Shown here: piece by piece, positions 54,890-62,932 of the stretch | Layout of the letters: each line of letters opens with the position of its first letter | Position numbering within the stretch: the stretch's first letter is position 1 | Assembly (NCBI RefSeq): GCF_019083995.1 | Contig: NZ_JAHRCU010000008.1 | Coordinates: 1-64,000, forward strand | Direction: 5' to 3' | From: Roseococcus sp. SDR | Lineage (GTDB): Bacteria > Pseudomonadota > Alphaproteobacteria > Acetobacterales > Acetobacteraceae | DNA length: 64,000 nucleotides | Notes under the pieces: model-generated | Seen by the model: only the letters and a program-made list of their open reading frames with translations | The model's database searches: none | What the model was told of the DNA's origin: nothing | Made by a program: the position numbers and the translations under genes

Positions 54890-56452
54890 ATGCCTGCGAA
54901 GAACGTACTCTTCATCATGTGCGACCAGCTGCGCTGGGATCACCTCGGCTGCGCGGGCCACCCCTTCCTGAAGACGCCCAACATCGATGCGCTGGCCGCA
55001 CGCGGCGTGCGCTTTTCCCAGGCCTATGTGCAATCGGGCATCTGCGGCCCCTCGCGCATGAGCTTCTACACGGGGCGCTATGTGGCCAGCCACGGTGCCA
55101 CGCATAACCGCGTGCCGCTGGGCGTGGGCGAGGTGACGCTGGGCTGGCACCTGCGCCAGGCGGGCCGCACCCTGGCGCTGGCCGGCAAGACCCACATGCT
55201 GCCCGACGCGCATGGCATGAAGCGCCTGCTGCTCGACGGGCAGGAGGAGCTGGCCGTGCTGCTGCGCGAGGGCTGGTTCACCCTGGTGGACCGCCATGAC
55301 GGCCACCACGCCGAGACCGAGAGTGCCTATGCCCATTGGCTGCGCGCCCAGGGCTATGACGGCCCCGACCCCTGGACCGATCACGTCATCGCGGTCGAGA
55401 GCCCTGCGGGCGAGGTGCTGAACGGCTGGAAGATGCGCAACGCCCGCCACCCCGCCCGCGTGCGCGAGGAACACAGCGAGACCGCCTACACGACCGACCA
55501 GGCGCTGCGCTTCATCCGCGCGCAGGGCGAGAATCCCTGGGTGCTGCACCTCTCCTACGTGAAGCCGCACTGGCCCTACATCGCGCCCGCGCCCTACCAC
55601 GCCATGTACACGCCGGAGCAATGCCTGCCCGTGCAGCGCCACGCGGCCGAGCGCGGGCCGGACATCCACCCCATGCTGCGCGAATTCCAGAACGAGGAGG
55701 TGGCGGAGAGCTTCCAGCTGGATGACTGCATCGCGACCGTGCGCCCGGCCTATCAGGGGCTGATCGCGCAGATCGACGCGCATCTCGGCCGCCTCTGGGC
55801 GCTGCTGGAGGAGACGGGCCGCTGGCGCGACACCATGGTGATCTTCACCAGCGACCATGGCGATTACCTCGGCGACCATTGGCTGGGTGAGAAGGAGCTC
55901 TTCCACGACTGCATCCAGCGCGTGCCCTTCCTGCTCTACGATCCGTCGGCGGCGGCGGACGCCACGCGCGGGACGGTGGAGGGGCGCTTCGTCGAGGCGA
56001 TCGACGTGGTGCCCACCATTCTCGATGCCCTGGGTCTCGAGGCGCAGCCGCATGTGCTGGAGGGGCGCTCGCTGCTCGCGCTCACGCGCGGCTCCGCGAC
56101 GGAATGGCGCGATGCGGTGGTGAGCGAGCTGGACTGGACCTTTCGCGGCGCGCGCCGGCGGCTGGGTTTGCCCACCGGCCAGCATCGCGCCTTCATGATC
56201 CGCGACGCGCGCTGGAAATACATCCATTGGACGAGCGGCCTGCGCCCGCAGCTCTATGACCTCGTGGCGGATCCGGAGGAGTATTTCGACCTCGGCGCCG
56301 ATCCCGCGCTCGAGCCGGTGCGGGCCGTGATGCGTGAGAAGCTGCTGGCCTGGGCGACCGGCCTTAAATGCCGCACGACGCTGACCTGGGCCGAGGCGGA
56401 ATTCCGCACGGACAGGCACAAGGCGGCCGGCGTGTTCTATGGCGAGTGGTGA
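54890..56452 (+). CDS. Type I sulfatase/phosphonate monoester hydrolase family enzyme
   Basis: A 520-residue alkaline-phosphatase-fold hydrolase. The formylglycine motif CxPxR is present as CGPSR (C52-R56), so the cysteine must be oxidised to formylglycine by a sulfatase-modifying enzyme, whose gene is not in this window. Metal sites are in VLFIMCDQLRWDHLG (with D12) and FTSDHGDYLGDHWLGEKEL. The pattern, including VKPHWPYIAPAPYH, resembles phosphonate monoester hydrolases more than arylsulfatases. The ATG at 54890 lies about 23 bases after a TAGGAT. It is convergent with the flavin reductase gene. Confidence 0.9.
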   Translation: MPAKNVLFIMCDQLRWDHLGCAGHPFLKTPNIDALAARGVRFSQAYVQSGICGPSRMSFYTGRYVASHGATHNRVPLGVGEVTLGWHLRQAGRTLALAGKTHMLPDAHGMKRLLLDGQEELAVLLREGWFTLVDRHDGHHAETESAYAHWLRAQGYDGPDPWTDHVIAVESPAGEVLNGWKMRNARHPARVREEHSETAYTTDQALRFIRAQGENPWVLHLSYVKPHWPYIAPAPYHAMYTPEQCLPVQRHAAERGPDIHPMLREFQNEEVAESFQLDDCIATVRPAYQGLIAQIDAHLGRLWALLEETGRWRDTMVIFTSDHGDYLGDHWLGEKELFHDCIQRVPFLLYDPSAAADATRGTVEGRFVEAIDVVPTILDALGLEAQPHVLEGRSLLALTRGSATEWRDAVVSELDWTFRGARRRLGLPTGQHRAFMIRDARWKYIHWTSGLRPQLYDLVADPEEYFDLGADPALEPVRAVMREKLLAWATGLKCRTTLTWAEAEFRTDRHKAAGVFYGEW

Positions 56453-56474
56453 GACGCGAGCCTTTGCCGAGGGA

Positions 56475-56513
56475 CGGATTCACGCCTTTGGTGATTCCAC
56501 CAAAGGCGATCAG
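56475..56513. repeat. Hairpin element at the sulfatase/flavin-reductase junction
   Basis: Opposite orientation to the element at 52.8 kb. It has a perfect 11-bp stem, CGCCTTTGGTG (56483-56493) and CACCAAAGGCG (56498-56508), with loop ATTC. The flanks read CGGAT-TCA before and ATCAG after, so the outer helix has one mismatch. It lies between two convergent genes, like the other copies. Confidence 0.8.
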
Positions 56514-56516
56514 GCC

Positions 56517-57014
56517 CTAAGCCGCCTTCCCCACCAGGTGATAGTCCCGCGCGAAATACAGCAGCGCGGCCTCCACGCCATCCGCCGTGCGGATCGCCTC
56601 GATCTCGGCGAACATCACGAGATGCGTGCCCTTCTCCACCACATCGGTGATGCGCGCATCGAAGGCGACCAGCGCACCCTCCAGCACCGGCGCGCCGGTG
56701 TGCAGCTTGCGCCAGGTGCCGGAGTTGAAGCGCGCCGCGCCATCCACGCCTGTGAACCCGGCGAAGACGCCCGAGAGATCCTGATGCGTGCCGCAGAGGG
56801 TGTTCACCGCCAGCACGCCGTTCTGCCGGAAGGCTTCGCAGGAGGAGACGCTGCGGTTCATGCAGACCAGCAGTGTGGGCGGGCTGTCTGTCACGCTGCA
56901 GACTGCGCTGGCGGTGAAGCCGCCCAGGCCCCCTGGACCATCGGTGGTGACGATGTTCACCGCGGCCGGCAGCCGCGCCATGGCGTCGCGAAATTCCTTG
57001 CGTTCGATCGGCAT
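56517..57014 (-). CDS. Flavin reductase family protein (HpaC/RutF-like)
   Basis: A 165-residue flavin reductase-like split-barrel protein. Landmarks are FRDAMARLPAAVNIVTTDGP near the start, GGFTASAVCSVTDSPPTLLVCMN (flavin contact) and NVLAVNTL-like GVLAVNTLCGTHQDLS. Members supply reduced flavin to two-component monooxygenases. A partner oxygenase is not adjacent, so the partner may be elsewhere. It lies 8 bases after a DUF3047 gene on the same strand. The function is set to family level. Confidence 0.92.
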   Translation of the reverse strand: MPIERKEFRDAMARLPAAVNIVTTDGPGGLGGFTASAVCSVTDSPPTLLVCMNRSVSSCEAFRQNGVLAVNTLCGTHQDLSGVFAGFTGVDGAARFNSGTWRKLHTGAPVLEGALVAFDARITDVVEKGTHLVMFAEIEAIRTADGVEAALLYFARDYHLVGKAA

Positions 57015-57022
57015 CGTCTCTC

Positions 57023-57706
57023 CTAGGCGCAGCGGGTGAAGCGGATCCGTTCCACCATGGCGGAAATTCGGCTCTGTGTATCGTCCGCATCCGTGCCGAT
57101 GGCGATTTCCTGCAAGGGCGGCGGGTCGCCAATGAAGGCTTCGCGCCAGTCCTTGGCGAGGTCCACGCGCTCCTCGAACCAGCGGCCCGTCGGCGCCGTG
57201 GCCGGGCGCAGGATGCGCACCTTGCCGAGGCCGCTGAGCCAGGGGCTGTAGAAGCTCTCTGGCTCCTGCCCCGTGCCGCCCCAGGCATAGATCAGCACGC
57301 TGCGCGGCAGGGCATGGCTGCCGGCACGGGCCTGCGCCACCCCATGCTGCATGCGTTGCCAGACGGTCGAGCGGCTGGGCCAGCCCTGGAAACCCACTGC
57401 AATGGAGATCGCGCGGTCATCGCCGCCGCGGCGTGTGAGATCGGTGGGCGGGGGGGCCGCATCCACCCTCCAGCGCCAGGTGAGGCAGCCGGGCACGCCA
57501 TCGACGCGGCGCCAGACGAAGCTGCCCGCGCCCTGACCCTCGATCGCCACGCCATCGGGCAGGCTCCGGAAGCTGGCGGCGCGGATCCCGTCATACTCGC
57601 CATGCGTCCAGCCCGCGGCCGCGAGTCCGGCCTCCGTCGCCGCCCGCGCCACGGCGGGGGCGGTGAGGCCCAGTGTCACGGAGGCGAGCATGGCGCGACG
57701 ATCCAT
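57023..57706 (-). CDS. DUF3047 exported protein
   Basis: A 227-residue protein with an export signal MDRRAMLASVTLGLTAPAVARA (twin-Arg, hydrophobic core, Ala-x-Ala). The mature part has FRSLPDGVAIEGQGAGSFVWRR, then GCLTWRWRVDAAPPP, GGDDRAISIAVGFQG and a C-terminal TDADDTQSRISAMVERIRF, the DUF3047 pattern. A beta-rich periplasmic fold is likely. The function is not established. It lies upstream of the flavin reductase gene on the same strand and is divergent from the dienelactone hydrolase gene. Confidence 0.84.
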   Translation of the reverse strand: MDRRAMLASVTLGLTAPAVARAATEAGLAAAGWTHGEYDGIRAASFRSLPDGVAIEGQGAGSFVWRRVDGVPGCLTWRWRVDAAPPPTDLTRRGGDDRAISIAVGFQGWPSRSTVWQRMQHGVAQARAGSHALPRSVLIYAWGGTGQEPESFYSPWLSGLGKVRILRPATAPTGRWFEERVDLAKDWREAFIGDPPPLQEIAIGTDADDTQSRISAMVERIRFTRCA

Positions 57707-57755
57707 CGTGGTTTACATGGCCGCCATCGAGGTTTGCGCCAAGGGAGATGACGCC

Positions 57756-58457
57756 ATGTCCACCATCAAGATCGCCGCAACCGACGGAAGCGGCTCATTT
57801 GACTGCCTGGTTGTGACCCCGAAGACACAGGCGCCCACCGGCGTCGTGGTCATGATCCAGGAAATCTTCGGCATCAACGCCGCCATGCGCTCGCTCTCGG
57901 CCTGGGTGGCCGATATGGGCTTCATCGCGGTCGCGCCCGACCTGTTCTGGCGCCAGGAGCCGGGCGTGCAGCTCGACCCCGATGCCGGCCAGGCGCAGTG
58001 GGATCGTGCCTTCGCGCTCTTCAACGGCTTCGACCAGGAGAAGGGGCTCGAGGATCTGAAGGCCACCATCGCCGCCGCGCGCAAGCTGCCGGGCGCCAAC
58101 GGGAAGGTCGGCACCATGGGCTTCTGCCTGGGCGGCCGCATGGCCTTCAAGACGGCGGCGCACACCGATGCGGACTGCAATGTCAGCTACTATGGGGTGG
58201 GCATCGAGGGCATGCTGGGCGACGCGCCCGGCATGAAGGGCCCGCTGCTGATGCACATCGCCGAGCTCGACAAGTTCGTGCCGCCGGCCGCGCAGAAGGC
58301 GATCCTGGAGGGGCTCGCCGGCCACCCGAAGGTGACCTGCCATGTCTATCCGGGCGTGGACCACGCCTTCGCCCGCATGGGCGGCCATGCCTGGGATGCA
58401 CGCGCGGCCACCATCGCGAATGGGCGTACGGCGGAGTTCCTGGTGAAGTACCTCTGA
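57756..58457 (+). CDS. Dienelactone hydrolase family protein
   Basis: A 233-residue alpha/beta hydrolase. The nucleophile is cysteine in GTMGFCLGGRMAF, as in true dienelactone hydrolases; E36-like and catalytic Asp and His lie in IQEIFGINAAMR, HIAELDKFVPP and YPGVDHAFARMGG. The class opens lactone rings in chlorocatechol-type degradation, but many members act as general esterases. The ATG at 57756 has AAGGGAG upstream; the frame opens at 57663. It is convergent with gloA, with a strong hairpin between. Confidence 0.92.
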   Translation: MSTIKIAATDGSGSFDCLVVTPKTQAPTGVVVMIQEIFGINAAMRSLSAWVADMGFIAVAPDLFWRQEPGVQLDPDAGQAQWDRAFALFNGFDQEKGLEDLKATIAAARKLPGANGKVGTMGFCLGGRMAFKTAAHTDADCNVSYYGVGIEGMLGDAPGMKGPLLMHIAELDKFVPPAAQKAILEGLAGHPKVTCHVYPGVDHAFARMGGHAWDARAATIANGRTAEFLVKYL

Positions 58458-58464
58458 GCGTGGC

Positions 58465-58490
58465 GCCGGCCCGGCATGTGCCGGGCCGGC
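58465..58490. terminator. Perfect GC hairpin between convergent dlh-type and gloA genes
   Basis: GCCGGCCCGG (58465-58474) faces CCGGGCCGGC (58481-58490), separated by CATGTG, which can add two further pairs. It fills the short gap between the two stops. No T-run is present, so factor-dependent or bidirectional termination is inferred. Confidence 0.55.
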
Positions 58491-58496
58491 ACCCCC

Positions 58497-58895
58497 TTAC
58501 TTCCGCTGGATCAGCTCGATCTTGTAGCCGTCCGGGTCCTCGATGAAGGCGATCAGCGTGGTGCCGAACTTCACGGGGCCCGGCTCGCGCGTGATCTTCA
58601 CGCCCGCCGCGCGCATCTTTTCGCAGACGCCGTAGATGTCCGGCACGCCGATGGCGAGGTGCCCGAAGGCGCCGCCCATCTCATAGCTGGCGACGCCGTA
58701 ATTGTAGGTCAGCTCCAGCACCGTCTCGCTCTTCTCATCACCGTAGCCGAGGAAGACGAGGGTGTACTTGCCGTCCGGCACGTCGTTCCGGCGCAATTCG
58801 CGCATGCCGAGATGCGTCGTGTAGAAGGCCACGCTGCGCTCGAGGTCGCCCACGCGCAGCATGGTGTGCAGGTAGCGGAAGGGATGGTCCATCAT
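58497..58895 (-). CDS. gloA: Lactoylglutathione lyase (glyoxalase I)
   Basis: Converts the methylglyoxal-glutathione hemithioacetal to S-lactoylglutathione. The 132-residue protein has [19 protein letters not shown] (metal His), [25 protein letters not shown] (metal Glu), [12 protein letters not shown] (metal His) and [10 protein letters not shown] (metal Glu), all four ligands of the Ni-dependent type. The start at 58895 has GGAGAGAC upstream; the adjacent ATG at 58892 is possible. It lies 25 bases downstream of lpxI on the same strand, where lpxB often sits. Confidence 0.95.
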   Translation of the reverse strand: MMDHPFRYLHTMLRVGDLERSVAFYTTHLGMRELRRNDVPDGKYTLVFLGYGDEKSETVLELTYNYGVASYEMGGAFGHLAIGVPDIYGVCEKMRAAGVKITREPGPVKFGTTLIAFIEDPDGYKIELIQRK

Positions 58896-58920
58896 GTCTC
58901 TCCGTCGGATGGGCGCGCAA

Positions 58921-59754
58921 TCAGGCTGAACGCGCGAAAGTCTCGGGCTCGACCGCGATGACAAAGAGGCCCTGCTTGCGGGCCTCGGCCACCAGGCCTT
59001 CACTATCGGCCAATATGGTGCGTCCCGCCTCGATGGCGATGCCACGCAGGCCGGCCTCGGCCGCGTGCCGGACGGTGAGCGAGCCGACGACGGGTGCATC
59101 CACCCGCAGCTCCTGCTGCGGCTTGGCGAGCTTCACCAGCACGCCGCCCGGGCCATCGCGGCGCAGGCTTCCCGCACGCGCCAGCAGGGCATCCGTGCCC
59201 TCCACGGCCTCGATGCCGAGGACCAGCCCCTGCTGCACCACGATGGATTGGCCCACATCCTGGTCTGCCAGGGCGCGCAGCACACCGATGCCGCGCAGGA
59301 TGTCGGTGTGCGCCATCTCGTCCGGCGCCTCGCCGGCCAGCAGCCCGGCCTCGGCGGTGCTGGAGGGCAGCAGCGATTGCGGCGCCACCACCTCGAAGCC
59401 TTCCTCGCCCAGGATGCCGATGAAGTTGCGCAGCAGCGTGTCGTCGCCGGCGAAGACGGCCTTGCCCAGCCGCGCGATCACCTTCGCCATCCAGGCATCG
59501 GGCCAGAGCGTGAGTGGCGAGAGGCGCTTTGCCCGCCCGCAGAGGACGAGATGCGTGATGCCCTCGGCCCGCAGCCGCTGGATGATGGCACCGCCCGCGC
59601 CCACGCGCTCCTCGATATGCGGGTAGCTGCGCAGGCCGGGGTCGTCGTGGAAGTCGCGTAGCAGGACCACGAAGACCTCATGCCCGCTGGCCGTCGCGGC
59701 CGCCGCGACGCGGGCCGGGAAGGGGCCGCCGCCGGCGACCAGGCCGAGCTTCAA
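58921..59754 (-). CDS. lpxI: UDP-2,3-diacylglucosamine pyrophosphatase LpxI
   Basis: Cleaves UDP-2,3-diacylglucosamine to lipid X plus UMP in lipid A synthesis, the alternative to LpxH. The 277-residue protein begins [17 protein letters not shown] and has [36 protein letters not shown]-like [23 protein letters not shown] split by Ala-Leu, and the C-terminal [13 protein letters not shown]. It starts with TTG inside the lpxA stop (4-base overlap); the longer frame is shadow. It follows lpxD-fabZ-lpxA, but lpxB does not follow; gloA does. Confidence 0.94.
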   Translation of the reverse strand: MKLGLVAGGGPFPARVAAAATASGHEVFVVLLRDFHDDPGLRSYPHIEERVGAGGAIIQRLRAEGITHLVLCGRAKRLSPLTLWPDAWMAKVIARLGKAVFAGDDTLLRNFIGILGEEGFEVVAPQSLLPSSTAEAGLLAGEAPDEMAHTDILRGIGVLRALADQDVGQSIVVQQGLVLGIEAVEGTDALLARAGSLRRDGPGGVLVKLAKPQQELRVDAPVVGSLTVRHAAEAGLRGIAIEAGRTILADSEGLVAEARKQGLFVIAVEPETFARSA

Positions 59755-60605
59755 GCCTCTTCCTCGTCGCCACCCAGCTCGGCGGCCATGCGGCCGGGGC
59801 GGATCAGCTCGCGCTTGCGCTCGTCGGAGCGCAGGAAGGCCAGCACCTCCTCCACCAGCGCATCGCCGGCGAAGCGCTGCTCCGCCGCATCCATGCGCGC
59901 GGCGAAGGTGCCGGGATCGCGGAACAGCAGCCGGAAGGCCGAGCGCAGCGCGTGCAGGTTCTCGCGCGAGAAGCCGCGGCGGCGCAGGCCCACCACATTG
60001 AGGCCGACGAGGCGCGCGGGCAGGCCGAAGACATTGCCGAAGGGCGGGATGTCGTTGGTGACGCCGGCCAGGCCGCCCACCATCGCGTGCCGGCCCACGC
60101 GCACCATCTGGTGGATGGCCGAGCCACCGCCCAGGAAGCACTGCTCGCCCAGCTGCACATGGCCGCCCAGCATGACGTTGTTGGCGAGGATCACGCGGTC
60201 GCCCACGCGGCAATCATGGCCGACATGGCTGCAGGCCATCAGCAGGCAATCGGCGCCGATGCGCGTCATCCCCTGGCCGCCCACGCTGCCGCGATGCACC
60301 GTCACATGCTCACGCAACTGGCTCCGGGCGCCGATGGTGACGCCGGTCGGCTCGCCCTTGTACTTCAGGTCCTGCGGCGGCAGGCCGACGGAGGCATAGG
60401 GCGAGAGCTTCACCTCCGCGCCGATCACGGTCTGCCCCTCGATCACGACGTGGGAGGCGAGCTCAACGCCCTCCTCCAGCACGACGGCGGCACCGACGAT
60501 GCAATAGGGGCCGATGCGACAGCCGGCGCCGATGCGGGCGCCGGGCTCGATGATCGCGGAGGGATGAATCTGCGCCGTGCCGGAGATGCGGTCCACGGGG
60601 CTCAC
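59751..60605 (-). CDS. lpxA: UDP-N-acetylglucosamine acyltransferase LpxA
   Basis: First lipid A enzyme: adds a 3-hydroxyacyl chain to UDP-GlcNAc. The 284-residue protein begins with the left-handed beta-helix hexapeptides (IHPSAIIEPGARIGAGCRIGP). HVTVHRGSVGG, CSHVGHDCRVGD (catalytic His in SHVGHD) and GGGSAIHQMVRVG are typical. A C-terminal helical domain ends in an acidic DEEEA tail. It starts with GTG overlapping the fabZ stop (GTGA) and overlaps lpxI by four bases. Confidence 0.97.
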   Translation of the reverse strand: MSPVDRISGTAQIHPSAIIEPGARIGAGCRIGPYCIVGAAVVLEEGVELASHVVIEGQTVIGAEVKLSPYASVGLPPQDLKYKGEPTGVTIGARSQLREHVTVHRGSVGGQGMTRIGADCLLMACSHVGHDCRVGDRVILANNVMLGGHVQLGEQCFLGGGSAIHQMVRVGRHAMVGGLAGVTNDIPPFGNVFGLPARLVGLNVVGLRRRGFSRENLHALRSAFRLLFRDPGTFAARMDAAEQRFAGDALVEEVLAFLRSDERKRELIRPGRMAAELGGDEEEA

Positions 60606-61081
60606 CGGTCCCGGATCATGGCGGCATAGGTCGCCTCGGCCACAACCTGGCCATCCACCTTGGCCTGGCCACTGAACTTCCAGACATTGGCCCGGCGCTG
60701 CACCCGCGTCACATGCACCATCACCTGGTCTCCGGGCACCACGGGGCGACGGAACTTGGCACCCTCGATGGACATGAAATAGACGAGCTTGCCCTCGGCA
60801 TCCGGGCCCAGCGTGGCGACGACGAGCACGGCCGCGGTCTGCGCCATGCTCTCGATCAGCAGCACGCCCGGCATCACCGGCTCGGTCGGGAAATGGCCCT
60901 GAAAGAAGCTCTCGTTGATCGAGACGTTCTTCACGCCGACCGCCGATTCGCCGAGGACGATGTCCACCACGCGGTCGATCAGCAGGAAGGGGTAGCGATG
61001 CGGGATGGACCGCATGATCTGGGCAATGTTGTAGCTGCCGATCACGGCGCTGGGCGGGGCGGCCTCATCCATCTCCATCAC
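60602..61081 (-). CDS. fabZ: 3-hydroxyacyl-ACP dehydratase FabZ
   Basis: Dehydrates 3-hydroxyacyl-ACP in fatty-acid elongation, drawing on the same pool that LpxA and LpxD use. The 159-residue hot-dog-fold protein has IMRSIPHRYPFLLIDRV (catalytic His in PHRYPF), FFQGHFPTEPVMPGVLLIESMAQ (catalytic Glu) and YFMSIEGAKFRRPVVPGD. It overlaps lpxD and lpxA by four bases each, so these are coupled. Length is standard. Confidence 0.97.
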   Translation of the reverse strand: MMEMDEAAPPSAVIGSYNIAQIMRSIPHRYPFLLIDRVVDIVLGESAVGVKNVSINESFFQGHFPTEPVMPGVLLIESMAQTAAVLVVATLGPDAEGKLVYFMSIEGAKFRRPVVPGDQVMVHVTRVQRRANVWKFSGQAKVDGQVVAEATYAAMIRDR

Positions 61082-62121
61082 TCCGGTTTTTGCTTGGCAG
61101 CGGGGCGGGAATCGCTGCCGAGGCGCTTCAGGACCAACATCGCGCGGATCGCCTCCTTCTTGGGGGCGGCGGGGGAGCCGAGCACCTCGATCCCCGCGGG
61201 CACGTCATTCATCACGCCAGCCTGCGCGCCGATGCGCACCTGGCTGCCGATCTTCAGATGTCCCGTGATGCCCGCCTGGCCGCCGGCCATCACATAATCG
61301 CCCAGCGTGGTCGAGCCCGAGACGCCGACCTGTGAGACGAGGACGCAGCCGCGCCCGGTGCGGACGTTGTGGCCGATCTGCACGAGGTTATCGATCCGCG
61401 TGCCGGGGCCGAGCACCGTCTCGCCCAGAGCCCCGCGATCCACGCAGCTATTGGCGCCGATCTCCACCGCATCGCCCAGCCGGACCAGGCCCAACTGGGG
61501 GGCGGTGACGAAGCGACCATCGGCGGTGGTGTTGAAGCCGAAGCCTTCCTGGCCGATGCGCGCACCGGGATGCAGCACCACGCCGCGGCCGAGAACCGCA
61601 TGGGTCACGCTGCAATGGCTGTGGATGACGCAATCATCGCCGATGGCGACATTGGCCCCGATCAACACCAGCGGCCCGATGCGGCAGTTGCGGCCGATCT
61701 CCGCACCCGCCTCGACGACGGTGCCGGCCCCGATCTCGGTGCCCTCGCCGATGCGCGCATCGGGATGGATGACGGCGGAGGGATGGATGCGGCCGCTGGA
61801 GACCGCCGGTGGATGGAACAGCGCGGCGACGCGCCCGAAGGCCAGGGCTGTATCACGGCAGACCACGGCGATGCTGTCGGGCGGGACTGTGTCGGCGAGA
61901 TCCGGGGCGACAAGCACCAGACCGGCCGCGGTCTGCGCCAGCGCCTCCTTGTAGGCGCGCCCCTCGCAGTAGCTCACCTGCAGCCGCGTCGCCGAGCCAA
62001 GCGGCGCCACGCCTTCGAAGACGCGTTCCGGATCACCGCCGCCTTCGCCCCCCGCGGCCGCGAGGATGGCGGCGAGCGGCATGAGGCGCGGTGGCCCTAG
62101 GAATCGTCGTTCGTCCGCCAT
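61078..62121 (-). CDS. lpxD: UDP-3-O-(3-hydroxyacyl)glucosamine N-acyltransferase LpxD
   Basis: Third acylation step of lipid A. The 347-residue protein has an N-terminal uridine-binding domain (to about residue 105) with VAPLGSATRLQVSYCEG. Beta-helix hexapeptides follow, then GFGFNTTADGRFVTAPQLG, CVDRGALGETVLG and the C-terminal NLVQIGHNVRTGRG with its catalytic His in QIGHN. It ends in a helical tail. It lies 22 bases after ompH and overlaps fabZ by four. Confidence 0.97.
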   Translation of the reverse strand: MADERRFLGPPRLMPLAAILAAAGGEGGGDPERVFEGVAPLGSATRLQVSYCEGRAYKEALAQTAAGLVLVAPDLADTVPPDSIAVVCRDTALAFGRVAALFHPPAVSSGRIHPSAVIHPDARIGEGTEIGAGTVVEAGAEIGRNCRIGPLVLIGANVAIGDDCVIHSHCSVTHAVLGRGVVLHPGARIGQEGFGFNTTADGRFVTAPQLGLVRLGDAVEIGANSCVDRGALGETVLGPGTRIDNLVQIGHNVRTGRGCVLVSQVGVSGSTTLGDYVMAGGQAGITGHLKIGSQVRIGAQAGVMNDVPAGIEVLGSPAAPKKEAIRAMLVLKRLGSDSRPAAKQKPE

Positions 62122-62143
62122 GCGGGCCCCGTGTCGCCCGGAC

Positions 62144-62911
62144 TCAGTTGCGGCGGGGCTGCTGCGCGGGCGCGGGTGCGGCCGGGCGGGCGGGCGGCGT
62201 CGGCGGGGCGGGCGGGTTCGCGCCGTCGGAATCGGGGGCGATCGTCACCTGGCGCAGCGTGCGATTGAACTGCTGCGCAACCTCCTCGGTCAGGTCGAAG
62301 CCCGGATCATTCATGATGACCAGCGGGCGCGGCACCACGATGTTGACCGAGCGGCTGGCGGCGACCTGGCGCACCACACCGGCCAGCGCTTCCTCGATCT
62401 GCATGAGGGATTGCTGCGCCGCCTGCTCGATCGCCTGGCTGCGGTTGCGGAAAATGCGCTGGCTGTCCGTGATGCGGTCCTGCAGCTCACGCTCGCGGGC
62501 GCGGATCTGGTCCGGCGTCATCTGCGTGCGCTGCACGGAGAGTGCCTGCTGCGCCTCGCGCCAGCCATTCTGCTCGCGCTGCAAATCGTCATTCAGGCGG
62601 GTGCGGCGGCGCTCGATCTCTTCACGCACCTGGTTGAAGGCGGTGGAGAGGCGCTGGATCTCGGGGATGTCCACGATGCCGATGACCGCCGTCGGCGGCG
62701 GCGAGCCGGGCGGCAGGGCGGCAGGGCGGGCCGGCTGCCCCTGGGGCGGCCGCTGCGGCTGGCCCTGCGGCTGCTGCGGCGGGCGCTGCTGCTGCTGGCC
62801 CTGCGGGCGCTGGCCGCCCTGGCCAGGGACGAACCATTCCTGGTTCTGCTGCGCCAGGGCGGGGCTCGACGCCATGAGCAGCAGGGCGAGCGCGGTGCGG
62901 AAGGATGTCAT
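62144..62911 (-). CDS. OmpH/Skp family periplasmic chaperone
   Basis: Periplasmic holdase for outer-membrane proteins. The 255-residue protein has signal peptide MTSFRTALALLLMASSPALAQ, a Gln/Pro/Gly-rich stretch (about 25-72; unusually long for Skp), then IGIVDIPEIQRLSTAFNQVRE and a long coiled coil (about 90-170), as in Skp tentacles, and a C-terminal strand LVIMNDPGFDLTEEVAQQFN. A second Pro/Ala-rich tail ends it. It sits between bamA and lpxD as in most Gram-negative bacteria. Confidence 0.9.
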   Translation of the reverse strand: MTSFRTALALLLMASSPALAQQNQEWFVPGQGGQRPQGQQQQRPPQQPQGQPQRPPQGQPARPAALPPGSPPPTAVIGIVDIPEIQRLSTAFNQVREEIERRRTRLNDDLQREQNGWREAQQALSVQRTQMTPDQIRARERELQDRITDSQRIFRNRSQAIEQAAQQSLMQIEEALAGVVRQVAASRSVNIVVPRPLVIMNDPGFDLTEEVAQQFNRTLRQVTIAPDSDGANPPAPPTPPARPAAPAPAQQPRRN

Positions 62912-62932
62912 GTCGTGTACCTGTCTGCGCGC

